Part shown: one piece after another, positions 24,466 through 33,648 of the stretch
How positions within the stretch are numbered: position 1 is the stretch's first letter
Layout: the number at the start of each line of letters is the position of its first letter
From: SMYC01 sp965197495
GTDB taxonomy: Bacteria > Acidobacteriota > Vicinamibacteria > Marinacidobacterales > SMYC01
NCBI GenBank assembly: GCA_965197495.1
Contig: OZ240210.1
Coordinates: 7,440,001-7,504,000, forward strand
DNA length: 64,000 bases
Reading direction: 5' to 3'
Program-made: the position numbers and the translations under genes
The notes under the pieces: generated by a model
Database searches by the model: none
What the model saw: only the letters and a program-made list of their open reading frames with translations
What the model was told of the DNA's origin: nothing

Positions 24466-26278
24466 GCTGGTTCCTCTGTTCCAGCTTTCCGTCGAAATAG
24501 GCCTTCATGACCTGTTGCGCGATCGGAGCCGCTGCACGGCCGCCACCACCGCCATGTTCCACGAGCACGGCAATCGCAATCTCCGGATTCACCCTGGGCG
24601 CATAGCCGATGAACCAGGCGTGGTTGCGCAAGTGCTCCGGCCGGTCCGCGTCCTTAGACGCGGCCAGTCGGGCGCGTGAGGCGACTTGGGACGTCCCCGT
24701 CTTTCCGCTCACATCGATGCCACGAATCCGGGCGCGGCGCGCCGTCCCGACGCCGTTCACCGCCTGGAACATTCCTTCTTGCAATGCCCGCCAATATTCG
24801 TCGCGCAAGCCGACATGTCGGGTGGCGGGCTCGAGCACCATGTCCGAGTACGGCTCGGGAGCAGCCCCGGCGGGTAATCGCCGCAAGAACAGCGTGGGAC
24901 GGTGCACATCGCCGGAGCTTCCTACCGTGGCCGCGAGCTGCGCCATCTGGAGCGCCGTCACGAGCACCGCTCCCTGTCCGACGGCCACGGAGATGGTCTC
25001 CCCCGCGTACCACGGCTCGTTGCGCGCCCTCTTCTTCCACTCCGGGTCAGGCACTAGTCCGGATACTTCATGGGGCAAGTCGATGCCTGTGGGAGTGCCA
25101 AAACCAAACAGCCGCGCGTAATGAGCGATGGTCTCGATCTGCAGCTTTTGGCCGAGCTGAAAGAAATAGCTATTGCACGACTGCGCCAAAGCCTCGATCA
25201 AGCTCACGCTGCCGTGCCCTCCGGCACGACTGCAGTGAAACACATTGCCGTAGAGCCGCACCCAGCCTTTGCAGCTCATTTCCGTTTCCGGGGTCACGAT
25301 CCCCTCCTCGAGTCCGGCCGCGGCCACCACAATCTTGAATGTCGAGCCAGGAGCATAGCGGCCCTGGGTAGCGCGATTCGTAAGCGGGAACTTCGGATCG
25401 TTCGTAAGAGCGCGCCACGCCTCACCGTCCATCGCCCCGGAAAACCTGTTCGGATCGTAGGCGGGAAAGCTGCCGAGAGCTAGCACTTGGCCGTTTCGCG
25501 GGTCGAGGGCGACCACCGCACCCGCCTTGTCGGCGAACGCCTCTTCCGCGGCTCGCTGGAGATCGAGGTCGATCGAGAGCTGAACCGACTCCCCCCAAAT
25601 AGGCGGGATTTGCTCGAGCACACGCTCACGTCTCCCGCGGCTGTTCACGACAAAACGCTGCACACCGTTGGTGCCCATCAAAGGTCTGTTATAGATCCGC
25701 TCGACACCTGACTGCCCCACGTAGTCGTTGCGCCCCGCGCCCGCAAACTCGTCCGAGCCGAGCTGCTCTTCGCTCAGTCGTCCCACATGGCCTACGATGT
25801 GGGCCGACAAGCTCCTGGCAGGATAGTAACGGCGCGGGACGAACTGTATCCGCGCCCCCGGAAGCTCGAGTTGGCGCGCCTCGACCTTCGCCACTTCTTC
25901 AATGGGAAGGTCCTCTTTGACGAGCGCCGGTCCCAAGCGCGCACGCCGCAGATGCTCCTCGAAATCCCCGTCCTCGGGGAGCGCCACGAGCCCGTCGAGT
26001 GCTACGAGGGTCTCCGGCCGGTCTTCTTCGAGCGTCAAATTAAAGGAGGGGCGATTCTCCGCGATGATGCGGCCGTGGCGGTCGAGAATCAGCCCTCGCG
26101 GTGCGGCCTCGGAAACGGGCCGCACGTGATTGGCCTGGGCCTGGCTCTCGTAGGCGGACGACCGCACGACTTGCAGCTGCCAATAGCGCAGCACGAGCCC
26201 GGCAAACAGAAGGATGAGGAGCGCACGCCACCAAGCGAGGCGACTTTGAAGCGGCCTCAAATCTTCATAAATGTTCAT
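24434..26278 (-). CDS. mrdA: Penicillin-binding protein 2 (elongation transpeptidase)
   Basis: Class B PBP, 614 aa. It has one N-terminal membrane anchor (about 18-36), a pedestal domain with RGLILDRHGRIIAENRPSF, and a transpeptidase domain. Active-site motifs: S312-T-F-K315 (APGSTFK), S367-C-N369, and K526-T-G. It crosslinks lateral wall peptidoglycan with RodA. Length is typical. It starts 14 nt after the mreD stop. Confidence 0.96.
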   Translation of the reverse strand: MNIYEDLRPLQSRLAWWRALLILLFAGLVLRYWQLQVVRSSAYESQAQANHVRPVSEAAPRGLILDRHGRIIAENRPSFNLTLEEDRPETLVALDGLVALPEDGDFEEHLRRARLGPALVKEDLPIEEVAKVEARQLELPGARIQFVPRRYYPARSLSAHIVGHVGRLSEEQLGSDEFAGAGRNDYVGQSGVERIYNRPLMGTNGVQRFVVNSRGRRERVLEQIPPIWGESVQLSIDLDLQRAAEEAFADKAGAVVALDPRNGQVLALGSFPAYDPNRFSGAMDGEAWRALTNDPKFPLTNRATQGRYAPGSTFKIVVAAAGLEEGIVTPETEMSCKGWVRLYGNVFHCSRAGGHGSVSLIEALAQSCNSYFFQLGQKLQIETIAHYARLFGFGTPTGIDLPHEVSGLVPDPEWKKRARNEPWYAGETISVAVGQGAVLVTALQMAQLAATVGSSGDVHRPTLFLRRLPAGAAPEPYSDMVLEPATRHVGLRDEYWRALQEGMFQAVNGVGTARRARIRGIDVSGKTGTSQVASRARLAASKDADRPEHLRNHAWFIGYAPRVNPEIAIAVLVEHGGGGGRAAAPIAQQVMKAYFDGKLEQRNQRARQTTMALH

Positions 26279-26291
26279 CGCGGAGAGCGGG

Positions 26292-26771
26292 TTACACCAT
26301 GTCAGAGGATCGCTTCCGATCCACTCGTCCTAATAAGAGGATACCAGTGATTGCGTTCCCGACACACAAATAAAGCGGGGTCAAGCCTTCACCGAGAACC
26401 CGTGGTTGTTCGGCGAGACGACTGACCCCCGCAAGGATCGCCATGTCGAGCAGTGTCGCCCCTACGAAGAAGAGAAGGCGCGTGGACCATCCCCGGATGA
26501 TCAAGTGGTGGCCCGCGATACCGGCAAGATAACCCACGGTGGTCTTCGAGATCCCGTTGAGCCCGAGCAAGCCTCCGGAGAACGCGTCCTGCAGCAGTCC
26601 AGCCGCGGTGCCGGTATAAAGCCCCACCATCCGTCCCCGGATAAGGCCGAAGGTCGCCGCAATCACCGTGAACAGGTCGAGGTAGACGTTCAGGAAGGCG
26701 AAGTAGCGCCCGAGCACAGTCTGGACGAGGAACGCGATCAGAATCGCGAGAGCGATGTCCAGAAACTTCAC
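26292..26771 (-). CDS. mreD: Rod shape-determining protein MreD
   Basis: A small integral membrane protein, 159 aa, with five or so hydrophobic segments. Features are YFAFLNVYLDLFTVIAATFG, GRMVGLYTGTAAGLLQDAFS and the GLNGISKTTVGYLAG segment characteristic of MreD/RofX proteins. It starts at GTG overlapping the mreC stop (GTGA). Identity rests on the position mreC-mreD-mrdA and on these motifs. Confidence 0.93.
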   Translation of the reverse strand: MKFLDIALAILIAFLVQTVLGRYFAFLNVYLDLFTVIAATFGLIRGRMVGLYTGTAAGLLQDAFSGGLLGLNGISKTTVGYLAGIAGHHLIIRGWSTRLLFFVGATLLDMAILAGVSRLAEQPRVLGEGLTPLYLCVGNAITGILLLGRVDRKRSSDMV

Positions 26772-27634
26772 TCGACCTGTTCGGTGATCTCGATATCGCC
26801 GACAGCAGGAAGGATGAAAACCTCCTCGAGGCGCGCGAGTCTAGCAGCTGGTTCGACGGTGATCGTTTTGAACAGACGCGGCCCGTTGCGCACGGAGGCG
26901 ACGCGCCCGATGGCGATGCCCTTGTGATAGATCCCGTCGATTCCTGACGTCACGATGGGATCCCCTTCGACCACGTCCTCGAGATTGCTGACGTAGTTCA
27001 ACAGGAGGCCGGACGGGCTGGACTGCTCCCCGCTTCCTGCCACGATGCCACGGTTCCGCGTGCGCGTGAGGAGCGCGCCGACGGAACAATCCCGATCGGT
27101 CAAGAGCTGAATTTGAGCGACATCCGGACCCAAGGAGATGACGCGGCCGACCAAGCCTCCGGCGGCGATGACGGGCGCGTTCAGCACCACGCCGCGATTC
27201 TTGCCTTGATTGACCGTGATCGTGCGAAACCAGGCGCTCGCGTCAAGGCCTATCACCTCGGCAACGATCGGCTCATACGGAAGGCGCTCGGCGAACTCGA
27301 GCACACCAGAGAGCCGACGATAGCTCGCGACGAGATCGCGCTCGAGCCACACCGCTTGCTCGAGCCGCGCGACCTCTTCGCGAAGCCGCTGATTGTCTTC
27401 ACGAACTCCGCGCAGATCGACATAGCCGTTCCACGTGGAGCGAGCGCCGACGACAACAGCGTCGGCCCCGCGCTGAAACGGTGACAGTAGCGCGACGATG
27501 AACCCGCGCAACGCCGTGTCTCCCCGCTCCGTCGTCACTTGCGACGACAGTAGAAGCGCCTGCACGACGAGGACGAACAGAAAGAAGAAATGTCCTCCGC
27601 GGGAGCCCAGCGGGGCGTTTACAATGCTAGCCAT
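26768..27634 (-). CDS. mreC: Rod shape-determining protein MreC
   Basis: A 288-aa bitopic protein. A membrane anchor (about residues 12-33) is followed by a coiled coil (LRGVREDNQRLREEVARLEQ, about 78-97) and two beta domains containing DASAWFRTITVNQGKNRGV and GLVGRV. It also has TDRDCSVGALLTRTRNRGI and EGDPIVTSGIDGIYHKGI. It links MreB to PBP2 in the periplasm. It lies about 70 nt after mreB, within the same operon. Confidence 0.95.
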   Translation of the reverse strand: MASIVNAPLGSRGGHFFFLFVLVVQALLLSSQVTTERGDTALRGFIVALLSPFQRGADAVVVGARSTWNGYVDLRGVREDNQRLREEVARLEQAVWLERDLVASYRRLSGVLEFAERLPYEPIVAEVIGLDASAWFRTITVNQGKNRGVVLNAPVIAAGGLVGRVISLGPDVAQIQLLTDRDCSVGALLTRTRNRGIVAGSGEQSSPSGLLLNYVSNLEDVVEGDPIVTSGIDGIYHKGIAIGRVASVRNGPRLFKTITVEPAARLARLEEVFILPAVGDIEITEQVE

Positions 27635-27701
27635 GAATGATTAAGGTTCGCGTGGAAGGCCGAGCTTTCCACGGGCAGGTTCTCGGTGTCGTCCTCAGTC
27701 C

Positions 27702-28727
27702 TCAGTCCAGGCAGACTTTCCTGAGTAGCTTGACGTCTTCGAGCATACGGCCCGTGCCCAGGACGACCGAGGAAAGAGGGTCCTCTCCCATCGAGACAGG
27801 AAGGCCCGTCTCTTCGCGAAAACGTTTATCCAGGTTCTTGAGAAGGGCACCACCACCCGTTAGGACGATGCCACGATCCACGATGTCCGCCGAGAGCTCG
27901 GGCGGGGTCCGCTCTAGCGCGACGCGCACCGCACTGATGAGAATGCTGACGATCTCTTCGAGCGCCTCGCGGATCTCCTCGTCGGAAACAACCAGCGTCT
28001 TGGGAATGCCCTCGATCAGGTTGCGCCCCTTGATTTCCATCGTCACGGGTTTGTCGAGCGGGTAAGCGGAGCCGACTTCCATCTTGACGTGTTCCGCGGT
28101 GCGCTCTCCGATGAGCAGGTTATATTTCTTGCGGAGGTACCTGATGATGGCCTCGTCCATCTCGTTGCCCGCGACGCGGACGGAGTTCGAATAGACGATT
28201 CCCGCCATGGAGATGACCGCGATGTCCGTCGTGCCGCCGCCGATATCGACGACCATGTTCCCCGAGGGCTCCGTGATGGGAAGACCGGCGCCGATGGCGG
28301 CCGCCATCGCTTGATCCACGAGAAAGACCTCGCTCGCCTTGGCACGAAGCGCGCTGTCCTTGACGGCCCGCTTTTCGACTTGCGTGATCCCGGACGGGAT
28401 GCCGATGACGATACGGGGCGCGACCCAGACCTTGCCGTTATGGGCTTTCTGGATGAAATAAGCGAGCATTTTCTCGGTTATCTCGAAATCCGCGATGACC
28501 CCGTCCTTCATGGGCCGGATGGCGGTGATGTGGCCGGGCGTGCGCCCCAACATCTCCTTCGCCTCTTTGCCGACCGCCTCGACTTTCGTCGTGACGTCAT
28601 TGATGGCAACGATGGAAGGCTCGGAAACGACGATACCTCTATTCTTCGCGAAGACCAGCGTGTTCGCAGTCCCTAGATCAATGGCGAGCTCGTTGGACAT
28701 GAAACTGAAAATAGAGCGAATGTTCAT
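27702..28727 (-). CDS. mreB: Actin-like cell-shape protein MreB
   Basis: Bacterial actin, 341 aa. Start at ATG 28727 with GGAG 7 nt upstream. Longer open sequence upstream is not conserved and runs toward the cyclase gene. Phosphate-1 motif IDLGTANTLVF, connect-1, phosphate-2 DIGGGTTDIAVIS, and adenosine motif VLTGGGALLKNLD are all present. It organises lateral wall synthesis and heads the mreBCD-mrdA-rodA group. It lies 62 nt after the GGDEF gene, suggesting read-through from the FecR/GGDEF pair. Confidence 0.97.
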   Translation of the reverse strand: MNIRSIFSFMSNELAIDLGTANTLVFAKNRGIVVSEPSIVAINDVTTKVEAVGKEAKEMLGRTPGHITAIRPMKDGVIADFEITEKMLAYFIQKAHNGKVWVAPRIVIGIPSGITQVEKRAVKDSALRAKASEVFLVDQAMAAAIGAGLPITEPSGNMVVDIGGGTTDIAVISMAGIVYSNSVRVAGNEMDEAIIRYLRKKYNLLIGERTAEHVKMEVGSAYPLDKPVTMEIKGRNLIEGIPKTLVVSDEEIREALEEIVSILISAVRVALERTPPELSADIVDRGIVLTGGGALLKNLDKRFREETGLPVSMGEDPLSSVVLGTGRMLEDVKLLRKVCLD

Positions 28728-28788
28728 TCGACTCCGACTCGAATCTGCACCGTTGAATATCAAGGTTTCTGACTGTCTAAAGATGAAA

Positions 28789-29166
28789 TCAACTGGCGAG
28801 ACAAACTGCGTCTTTACCTTGTTCCTTAACACTATACATTGCTTGGTCCGCCTTTTGCGTAAGATATTGAGGGCTACGCCCATGTTCCGGGTAGATACTT
28901 ACGCCGAAGCTCGCGGAAAGCTGCTCCTCGAGCCCGAAATCCTCGAGAAACAGGTGGGCGTTCAGTGACTCGCGAATGCGCTCCGCCACCGCTAAAGCAC
29001 TGTCGCCATCGGTCTCGGGCAATACCACCACGAACTCGTCGCCGCCGTAGCGGCTGACGACGTCCTCCTCGCGCACGGCCCGCCGGATGAGCGTCCCGAC
29101 TTCGAACAAGCTGCGACTGCCGCAGAGATGGCCATGACGATCGTTGATCGATTTGAACCCATCCAA
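28789..29166 (-). CDS. GGDEF cyclase, C-terminal part of a frame-broken gene
   Basis: This carries the catalytic heart of a diguanylate cyclase: DGFKSINDRHGHLCG (substrate-binding DxxxFKxxND), the signature SRYGGDEFVVVLPE, an ASFGVSIYPEHG motif and KADQAMYSVKEQGKD. It continues the protein that starts at 30356. The frames join at about 29170, where TTCTCGAT probably should be one base longer. It has no start codon of its own likely to be used; Met is within the DLDGF motif. Confidence 0.85.
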   Translation of the reverse strand: MDGFKSINDRHGHLCGSRSLFEVGTLIRRAVREEDVVSRYGGDEFVVVLPETDGDSALAVAERIRESLNAHLFLEDFGLEEQLSASFGVSIYPEHGRSPQYLTQKADQAMYSVKEQGKDAVCLAS

Positions 29167-30356
29167 ATCGAGAATATGACAGCCAGACGCCCATTCTCCT
29201 TTTCGGCGCGCGCGATGGACTCCTCGAGAAAACTGTTCAGATAGCGGGAATTGTACAACTTCGTGAGGTCATCGGTCACCGCCAAACGCTGCGTCTTTTG
29301 GGACAAGATGGCGTTTTCGAGCGCGATCGCGGCCGGCCCGACCATCGTGAGAAGCAAGTTCATGTCCTTGCGAGTGAACCGTCCTCCCTGAGCGCGGTTT
29401 ATGATCTCGACAACCCCAATCGTCCGTCCACGTGACGTCAGCGGCGCGCAGAGAATCGCCCGCGTTTGAAAGCTTGTAAGCGCATCGAAGCGATGCTGGA
29501 ACCGACGGTCCCGTCGAACGTCGTTCACGATGGTCGGCTCGCCCGTCTGAGCGACCCAACCCGCGACGCCTTCTCCCATCTTGATGCGGGTCGTCGCCAG
29601 GTCCGCGCCTTTTTCTCCAAGCGCCATCTCGAACGTGAGATCGCCCGTTTCCTCGTCGACGAGCAGGATCGACCAGGCCTCCGAAGGGATGAGCTCCTGA
29701 ATTTGCGACATGATGACGTTCAGCACGTGGCGCGGCTCGAGCACGGAGTTGGCGGTCGAGACAATGTCACCGAGCACTTGCAACTTGCGCGACGTCTCGC
29801 GCAACCTCCGCGAGAGCTCCGTCGCTTTTCGGCCGGCCTCGTGATGGCGCTGCGCGTCGCGGATGATGGAGCTCAAGACCGCACGCTCTGGCACGCGGTT
29901 CAGATGCAGCGCATAGATCGATCGCGCATCGGGCGCCGCGTCACCACCATAAGCGATGAGCGGAACGCCGGGGTTGGACTTTCGAAGCCATCGAACGAGG
30001 CCATTCTCGGCGACTTTTCCCTGCTCGATGATGATCGCGTCATAAGGCGCCACGACCCAGTCCTCTTTCGTAAAGCGCGACGGGTCGAATTGCGTGAGCC
30101 CGGCGCGAACGATCCCCGAGAGCGCGCGCTGAAGCTTGGGCGAGTGGCTGAATAGCGCCAGCCGAAGAGGCGGTGTCGTCTTCTTAGCACGAGAGCTCTT
30201 CGTGCGACGCTTCGTCGTTTTCTTGCGGGTTGCTCGTGGCACGTTGCCTTGCGACGGGTAAGATGTGGTCTCGGATTGGGTACTGGCGGGGCGCCTCGTC
30301 GTGTCGCGTCTCACCAACGAGATCAGTCCTGGCCTAACAGGGAGGACATCCCTCAC
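28992..30356 (-). CDS. GAF-GGDEF signalling protein, N-terminal part (frame-disrupted)
   Basis: From GTG 30356: a Lys/Arg-rich N-terminus (about 40-62), a receiver-like domain without obvious phosphoacceptor (about 65-170), and a GAF domain (about 195-350: VLGDIVSTANSVLEPRHVL, GEGVAGWVAQTGEPTIVND and SRGRTIGVVEI). Then comes the start of GGDEF (LAVTDDLTKLYNSRYLNSFL). After LAVIFS at about 29170, the frame turns to nonsense, and the active site is in the overlapping frame. Repaired, it would be a cyclic-di-GMP synthase of about 520 aa. It follows the FecR-like gene by 2 nt and precedes mreB. Confidence 0.85.
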   Translation of the reverse strand: MRDVLPVRPGLISLVRRDTTRRPASTQSETTSYPSQGNVPRATRKKTTKRRTKSSRAKKTTPPLRLALFSHSPKLQRALSGIVRAGLTQFDPSRFTKEDWVVAPYDAIIIEQGKVAENGLVRWLRKSNPGVPLIAYGGDAAPDARSIYALHLNRVPERAVLSSIIRDAQRHHEAGRKATELSRRLRETSRKLQVLGDIVSTANSVLEPRHVLNVIMSQIQELIPSEAWSILLVDEETGDLTFEMALGEKGADLATTRIKMGEGVAGWVAQTGEPTIVNDVRRDRRFQHRFDALTSFQTRAILCAPLTSRGRTIGVVEIINRAQGGRFTRKDMNLLLTMVGPAAIALENAILSQKTQRLAVTDDLTKLYNSRYLNSFLEESIARAEKENGRLAVIFSIWMGSNRSTIVMAISAAVAACSKSGRSSGGPCARRTSSAATAATSSWWYCPRPMATVL

Positions 30357-30358
30357 CG

Positions 30359-30763
30359 TTAATCGGTTCCTGTTTCCGCGTAGACGGTCTTTTCGGCTAC
30401 GCCCCCTCCGTCTCGTGCGCGCGCTTTGACGATCACGGGGTGTCGGCCGACGCTCTCGACCAGAAATCGGTAAATGAAGGTACCATCGCTTTTGACTTGC
30501 ACGCGGTCGTCGCCCATGCCGTAGTCGACGGTCACGACAGAATTAACGTCGGTCCGGCCTTGAACCGTGACCAAGCCATCCACTGAAACCGAAGGTTTGA
30601 ACACCGTCAAGTCGAGAGTGGCGGCGCGCGCGACGACTTTGCGCACGGTGAACTTGGCTAGCGAGCTCGGCGCGCCGCGGCGGGCCTCGCGATCGATCGC
30701 CGTGACTTGCCAAAAATAAGTCCCGGGCTCCAATCGCGAATGCAGCACGGACTCGCCGGACAC
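30359..30763 (-). CDS. FecR-like protein, C-terminal part of a frame-broken gene
   Basis: Continuation of the 31.6-kb gene. LEPGTYFWQVTAIDREARRG is a fibronectin/Ig-like strand pattern that follows RSPNFLDP in homologous architecture, then a second Ig-like domain SVDGLVTVQGRTDVNSVVTV. Frames meet near 30770 around CCCCATTCTCAG. The tail ends AETGTD before TAA. Taken together, periplasmic Ig-like repeats follow the FecR domain. Confidence 0.7.
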   Translation of the reverse strand: MSGESVLHSRLEPGTYFWQVTAIDREARRGAPSSLAKFTVRKVVARAATLDLTVFKPSVSVDGLVTVQGRTDVNSVVTVDYGMGDDRVQVKSDGTFIYRFLVESVGRHPVIVKARARDGGGVAEKTVYAETGTD

Positions 30764-31613
30764 GTTGCTTTCTGAGAATGGGGTCGAGAAAATTCGGCGA
30801 GCGGTCGAGCACGACGTTGTACTTTCGGGCGCCGTCGACGGGGTTCCATTTGAACTCCGTCGTCTTGCTCACCGCCAGGATCTCAAGGTTTGCGGGTTGT
30901 ATCAAAAGGGGCACGCCCGGAAGCTCGATGATATCCGTGAAGCCGCTATCGGCGGTAACGTCCACGGCTTGAGACGCACCGAGGCGCACCTGTTGGTCCC
31001 CCGAACGCACGGCCGAACCGCCGCGGAAGATGGTGAACCCCGACAGACGATTCGACGTGTCAAAGCTCACATCCGCCGTCGTGTTCTCGTCGAAGCTCGC
31101 CTCCGCGCCCGGCGTCACCACATCCGAACGCGAGCCCGGGACGTTGCGCCCCGGCGTGTTGAGGGTGATCTGACCAGATTCCAACTTGACGGCAACGTGT
31201 TTGGCCCTCGTTTCCGGATCCTCGTAGGCTTTCTCGATCACGAGAATGGAATCCGGTTTGAGCAAATACTCCGTCCCGTCGAAAAGGCGCACTTGCGCGG
31301 TCGAGCCGCCCACCGTCTTGATCATGTCGTCGCGGTTGAGGGCCGTGCCCATCGTCGCATTGACCCACTCGTAGGTTCCCGCATGGCGTACCTTAACGGT
31401 ACCGTCGAAGTCGAGAAAACGAGCCGTATTATCGGTCTCAGGTGCTTGTTCGAATTCGGGCTCGCGCTCGACAAATACTTGGGAATAAGCGTAGAGGCCG
31501 GCGCCGCACAGACCGATCGCGGAGAGGGCCAGAGCGTAGATCGTGCTACGCTTCACGGTAAACCACTCGATGTGAACGCCCGTGTTCGTCTTATACGGGT
31601 TCTGCTTCGCCAT
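30543..31613 (-). CDS. FecR-domain membrane protein, N-terminal part (frame-disrupted)
   Basis: A 356-aa reading with a single membrane span at about residues 24-46 (STIYALALSAIGLCGAGLYA), then a FecR domain (about 68-190). The FecR domain shows DFDGTVKVRHAGTYEWVNA, DDMIKTVGGSTAQVRLFDG, VKLESGQITLNTPG and SDVVTPGAEASF. After about residue 280 (NFLDPILRK), the frame is lost and becomes an Arg-rich nonsense tail. The true continuation is in the overlapping frame 30359-30763. FecR-like proteins read out surface or envelope signals. Here it is encoded immediately before a GAF-GGDEF cyclase rather than a sigma factor. Confidence 0.82.
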   Translation of the reverse strand: MAKQNPYKTNTGVHIEWFTVKRSTIYALALSAIGLCGAGLYAYSQVFVEREPEFEQAPETDNTARFLDFDGTVKVRHAGTYEWVNATMGTALNRDDMIKTVGGSTAQVRLFDGTEYLLKPDSILVIEKAYEDPETRAKHVAVKLESGQITLNTPGRNVPGSRSDVVTPGAEASFDENTTADVSFDTSNRLSGFTIFRGGSAVRSGDQQVRLGASQAVDVTADSGFTDIIELPGVPLLIQPANLEILAVSKTTEFKWNPVDGARKYNVVLDRSPNFLDPILRKQRVRRVRAAFAIGARDLFLASHGDRSRGPPRRAELASQVHRAQSRRARRHSRLDGVQTFGFSGWLGHGSRPDRR

Positions 31614-31724
31614 TGTCTACACCGCTGATTCTAAAGCAGTTTAACATATCGGCGCGCTACTTTGCAACGCCGGCTTGATTGCGCCGAAGGGTTTCGATAG
31701 CATGATTCGATCGAGGTTCATCGA

Positions 31725-33629
31725 ATGCTGAAGTACTTTCGCAATAGGAAGAGCGTGGGCTGGTTCTTGGGAGCATTCCTTCTCGTGCTAGTGATCGTCG
31801 CTTTCGTCGCGCTCTACATCCCGGATTTCATGCAACCATCGGGCGTCGCTGGATCGACGGGCGATGTCGCGTGGGTGGATGGCGACCCGATTTCGTCCCG
31901 GGCGTTCAGCCAAGGCTACCGTGTGCAGGAATCGATGTACCGGCAGCAAATGGGCGAACAGTACAACCCGGACTTGCTCCGACAGCTCGGTCTCGACAAT
32001 TACATCGTCCAGCAGTTAGTGCAAGAGAAAGCTCTCACGCTCGAGGCGAGGCGCCTGGGAATGAGCGTAAGCGACGGCGAGGTCAGCGACAGCATCCAGA
32101 ACGATCCCAGTCTTCAGCAAAACGGTCAGTTCATCGGGCGCGACGCTTATCTGAGCGTGCTCAACGGCGCAGGTTTGACGCCGGCCGATTATGAGCAACA
32201 AGTTCGCGAGGGCCTGCTGCGAGCCAAGCTGGAGAATCTCGTCAAAGACGGCGTCGTCGTAAGCGATGCCGATGTCGAGGAGGAGTATCGCCGGCGCAAC
32301 GAAAAAATTCACATGGAATATGTGGTCGTGAGCAAGTCCGACTTCGGCGGGGACTACGAGCCGAGCGACGACGAGATCCGCGCCTTTTACGATGCGAACC
32401 CGAACGAGTTCGAGCGGCCAGTGCAGCGCAAAGCCCAGTTCATCGCCCTCACGTCTCAGCTCTTCACGAGCGCCGTCACCGTGACCGACCGGGAGATTAA
32501 GCGCTACTACAACGAGAACCTTCCGCGCTTCTCGACCCCCGAGCAAGTCCAAGCGAGCCACATTCTGTTCAAGACAGGCCCGGAAGTAGACGAAGCCGCG
32601 ATCCGCGCGAAGGCCGAATCCGTGCTTGCCCAGGCCAGAAGCGGGGCCGATTTCGCAGAGCTCGCGACAGAGCACTCCGAGGACACGACGGCGGAAAACG
32701 GCGGCGACCTCGGCTTTTTCGGCAGGGGACAAATGGTCCCGGAGTTCGACCAGGCTGCGTTCACGCTCCCGATCGGCGACATCAGCGATCTAGTCCAGAC
32801 CCAATACGGGTTCCACATCATCAAGGTCACGAACAAGCAGGATCCCATGACGCAGCCTCTCGACGGGTTGCGCGAACAGATTCGTGGCACGCTGACGCAA
32901 GAGAAAGCTTCCGCCCAGGTCGACAAAGCCGTGGAGAGCGCCGAGGAGAAATTGCACGCAAGCGGATCCATCGACACCCTGACGGCCAAGTACGAGCTCC
33001 TCGTGCCGCAAGAAACGGCGTTTTTCGGCAGGGCTGACAGGATCCCGCAACTGTCGGGTTCGCAGGCCGCGGCCAACCTCGCTTTCGAGACCGACATTGG
33101 GGATATCACACCGGCCATCCCGCTCGGTTTCGGCCGCGGCTACGCTTTCTTGCAGATCCTCGAAGAACGGAAGGCCGGCACCGCTGATTTCGACGAGGTT
33201 CGCGTCGAAGCGGCGGAGAAACTGCGTAGCAACCATGCGATGAGTCTCGCGAACGCGCGCGCCAACGAGATACGCGAAGCGCTGCTATCGGGGACTACGG
33301 CGGACGTCGAGCTCCAAACGAGCGAGAACTTTTTTCGAGGTACAGAGCTACCCGGAGCCGGGCGCTCCGTCGCCGCCCAGACGAAGGCTTTCGAGCTCTT
33401 GCCGGGAGCGGTCTCGAGGCCTCTCGAAGCTCAAAACGGTTACGTCATCATGCGCATCATCGAGAAATCCGGCTTCGTGCGTACCGAGTTCGAGGAGCAG
33501 AAAGCAGGCTTCGAAGAGCAAATTTTGAGCGAGCAGCGCAGCCGGGTCTGGAGCGCGTTCGTCGCCAAATTGCAATCGAGATATAGCGTCGAGGTCGACT
33601 GGCAAGCGATCCGAGTGATCACAGGTTGA
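31725..33629 (+). CDS. PpiD/SurA-type periplasmic peptidyl-prolyl isomerase
   Basis: A 634-aa inner-membrane-anchored chaperone. An N-terminal TM (about 12-34), a SurA-N-like helical part (VDGDPISSRAFSQGYRVQE, repeated helices), and a parvulin domain at about 275-365. The parvulin domain has VQASHILFKTGPEVDEAA, ADFAELATEHSEDTTAENGG, DLGFFGRGQMVPEFDQAAF and QTQYGFHIIKV. Then comes a second, degenerate rotamase-like region. It helps fold exported proteins and fits with the HtrA and outer-membrane genes in the window. It is divergent from the FecR gene, with 111 nt between them. Confidence 0.93.
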   Translation: MLKYFRNRKSVGWFLGAFLLVLVIVAFVALYIPDFMQPSGVAGSTGDVAWVDGDPISSRAFSQGYRVQESMYRQQMGEQYNPDLLRQLGLDNYIVQQLVQEKALTLEARRLGMSVSDGEVSDSIQNDPSLQQNGQFIGRDAYLSVLNGAGLTPADYEQQVREGLLRAKLENLVKDGVVVSDADVEEEYRRRNEKIHMEYVVVSKSDFGGDYEPSDDEIRAFYDANPNEFERPVQRKAQFIALTSQLFTSAVTVTDREIKRYYNENLPRFSTPEQVQASHILFKTGPEVDEAAIRAKAESVLAQARSGADFAELATEHSEDTTAENGGDLGFFGRGQMVPEFDQAAFTLPIGDISDLVQTQYGFHIIKVTNKQDPMTQPLDGLREQIRGTLTQEKASAQVDKAVESAEEKLHASGSIDTLTAKYELLVPQETAFFGRADRIPQLSGSQAAANLAFETDIGDITPAIPLGFGRGYAFLQILEERKAGTADFDEVRVEAAEKLRSNHAMSLANARANEIREALLSGTTADVELQTSENFFRGTELPGAGRSVAAQTKAFELLPGAVSRPLEAQNGYVIMRIIEKSGFVRTEFEEQKAGFEEQILSEQRSRVWSAFVAKLQSRYSVEVDWQAIRVITG

Positions 33630-33648
33630 GCCCACACGGGGAAAGGTC

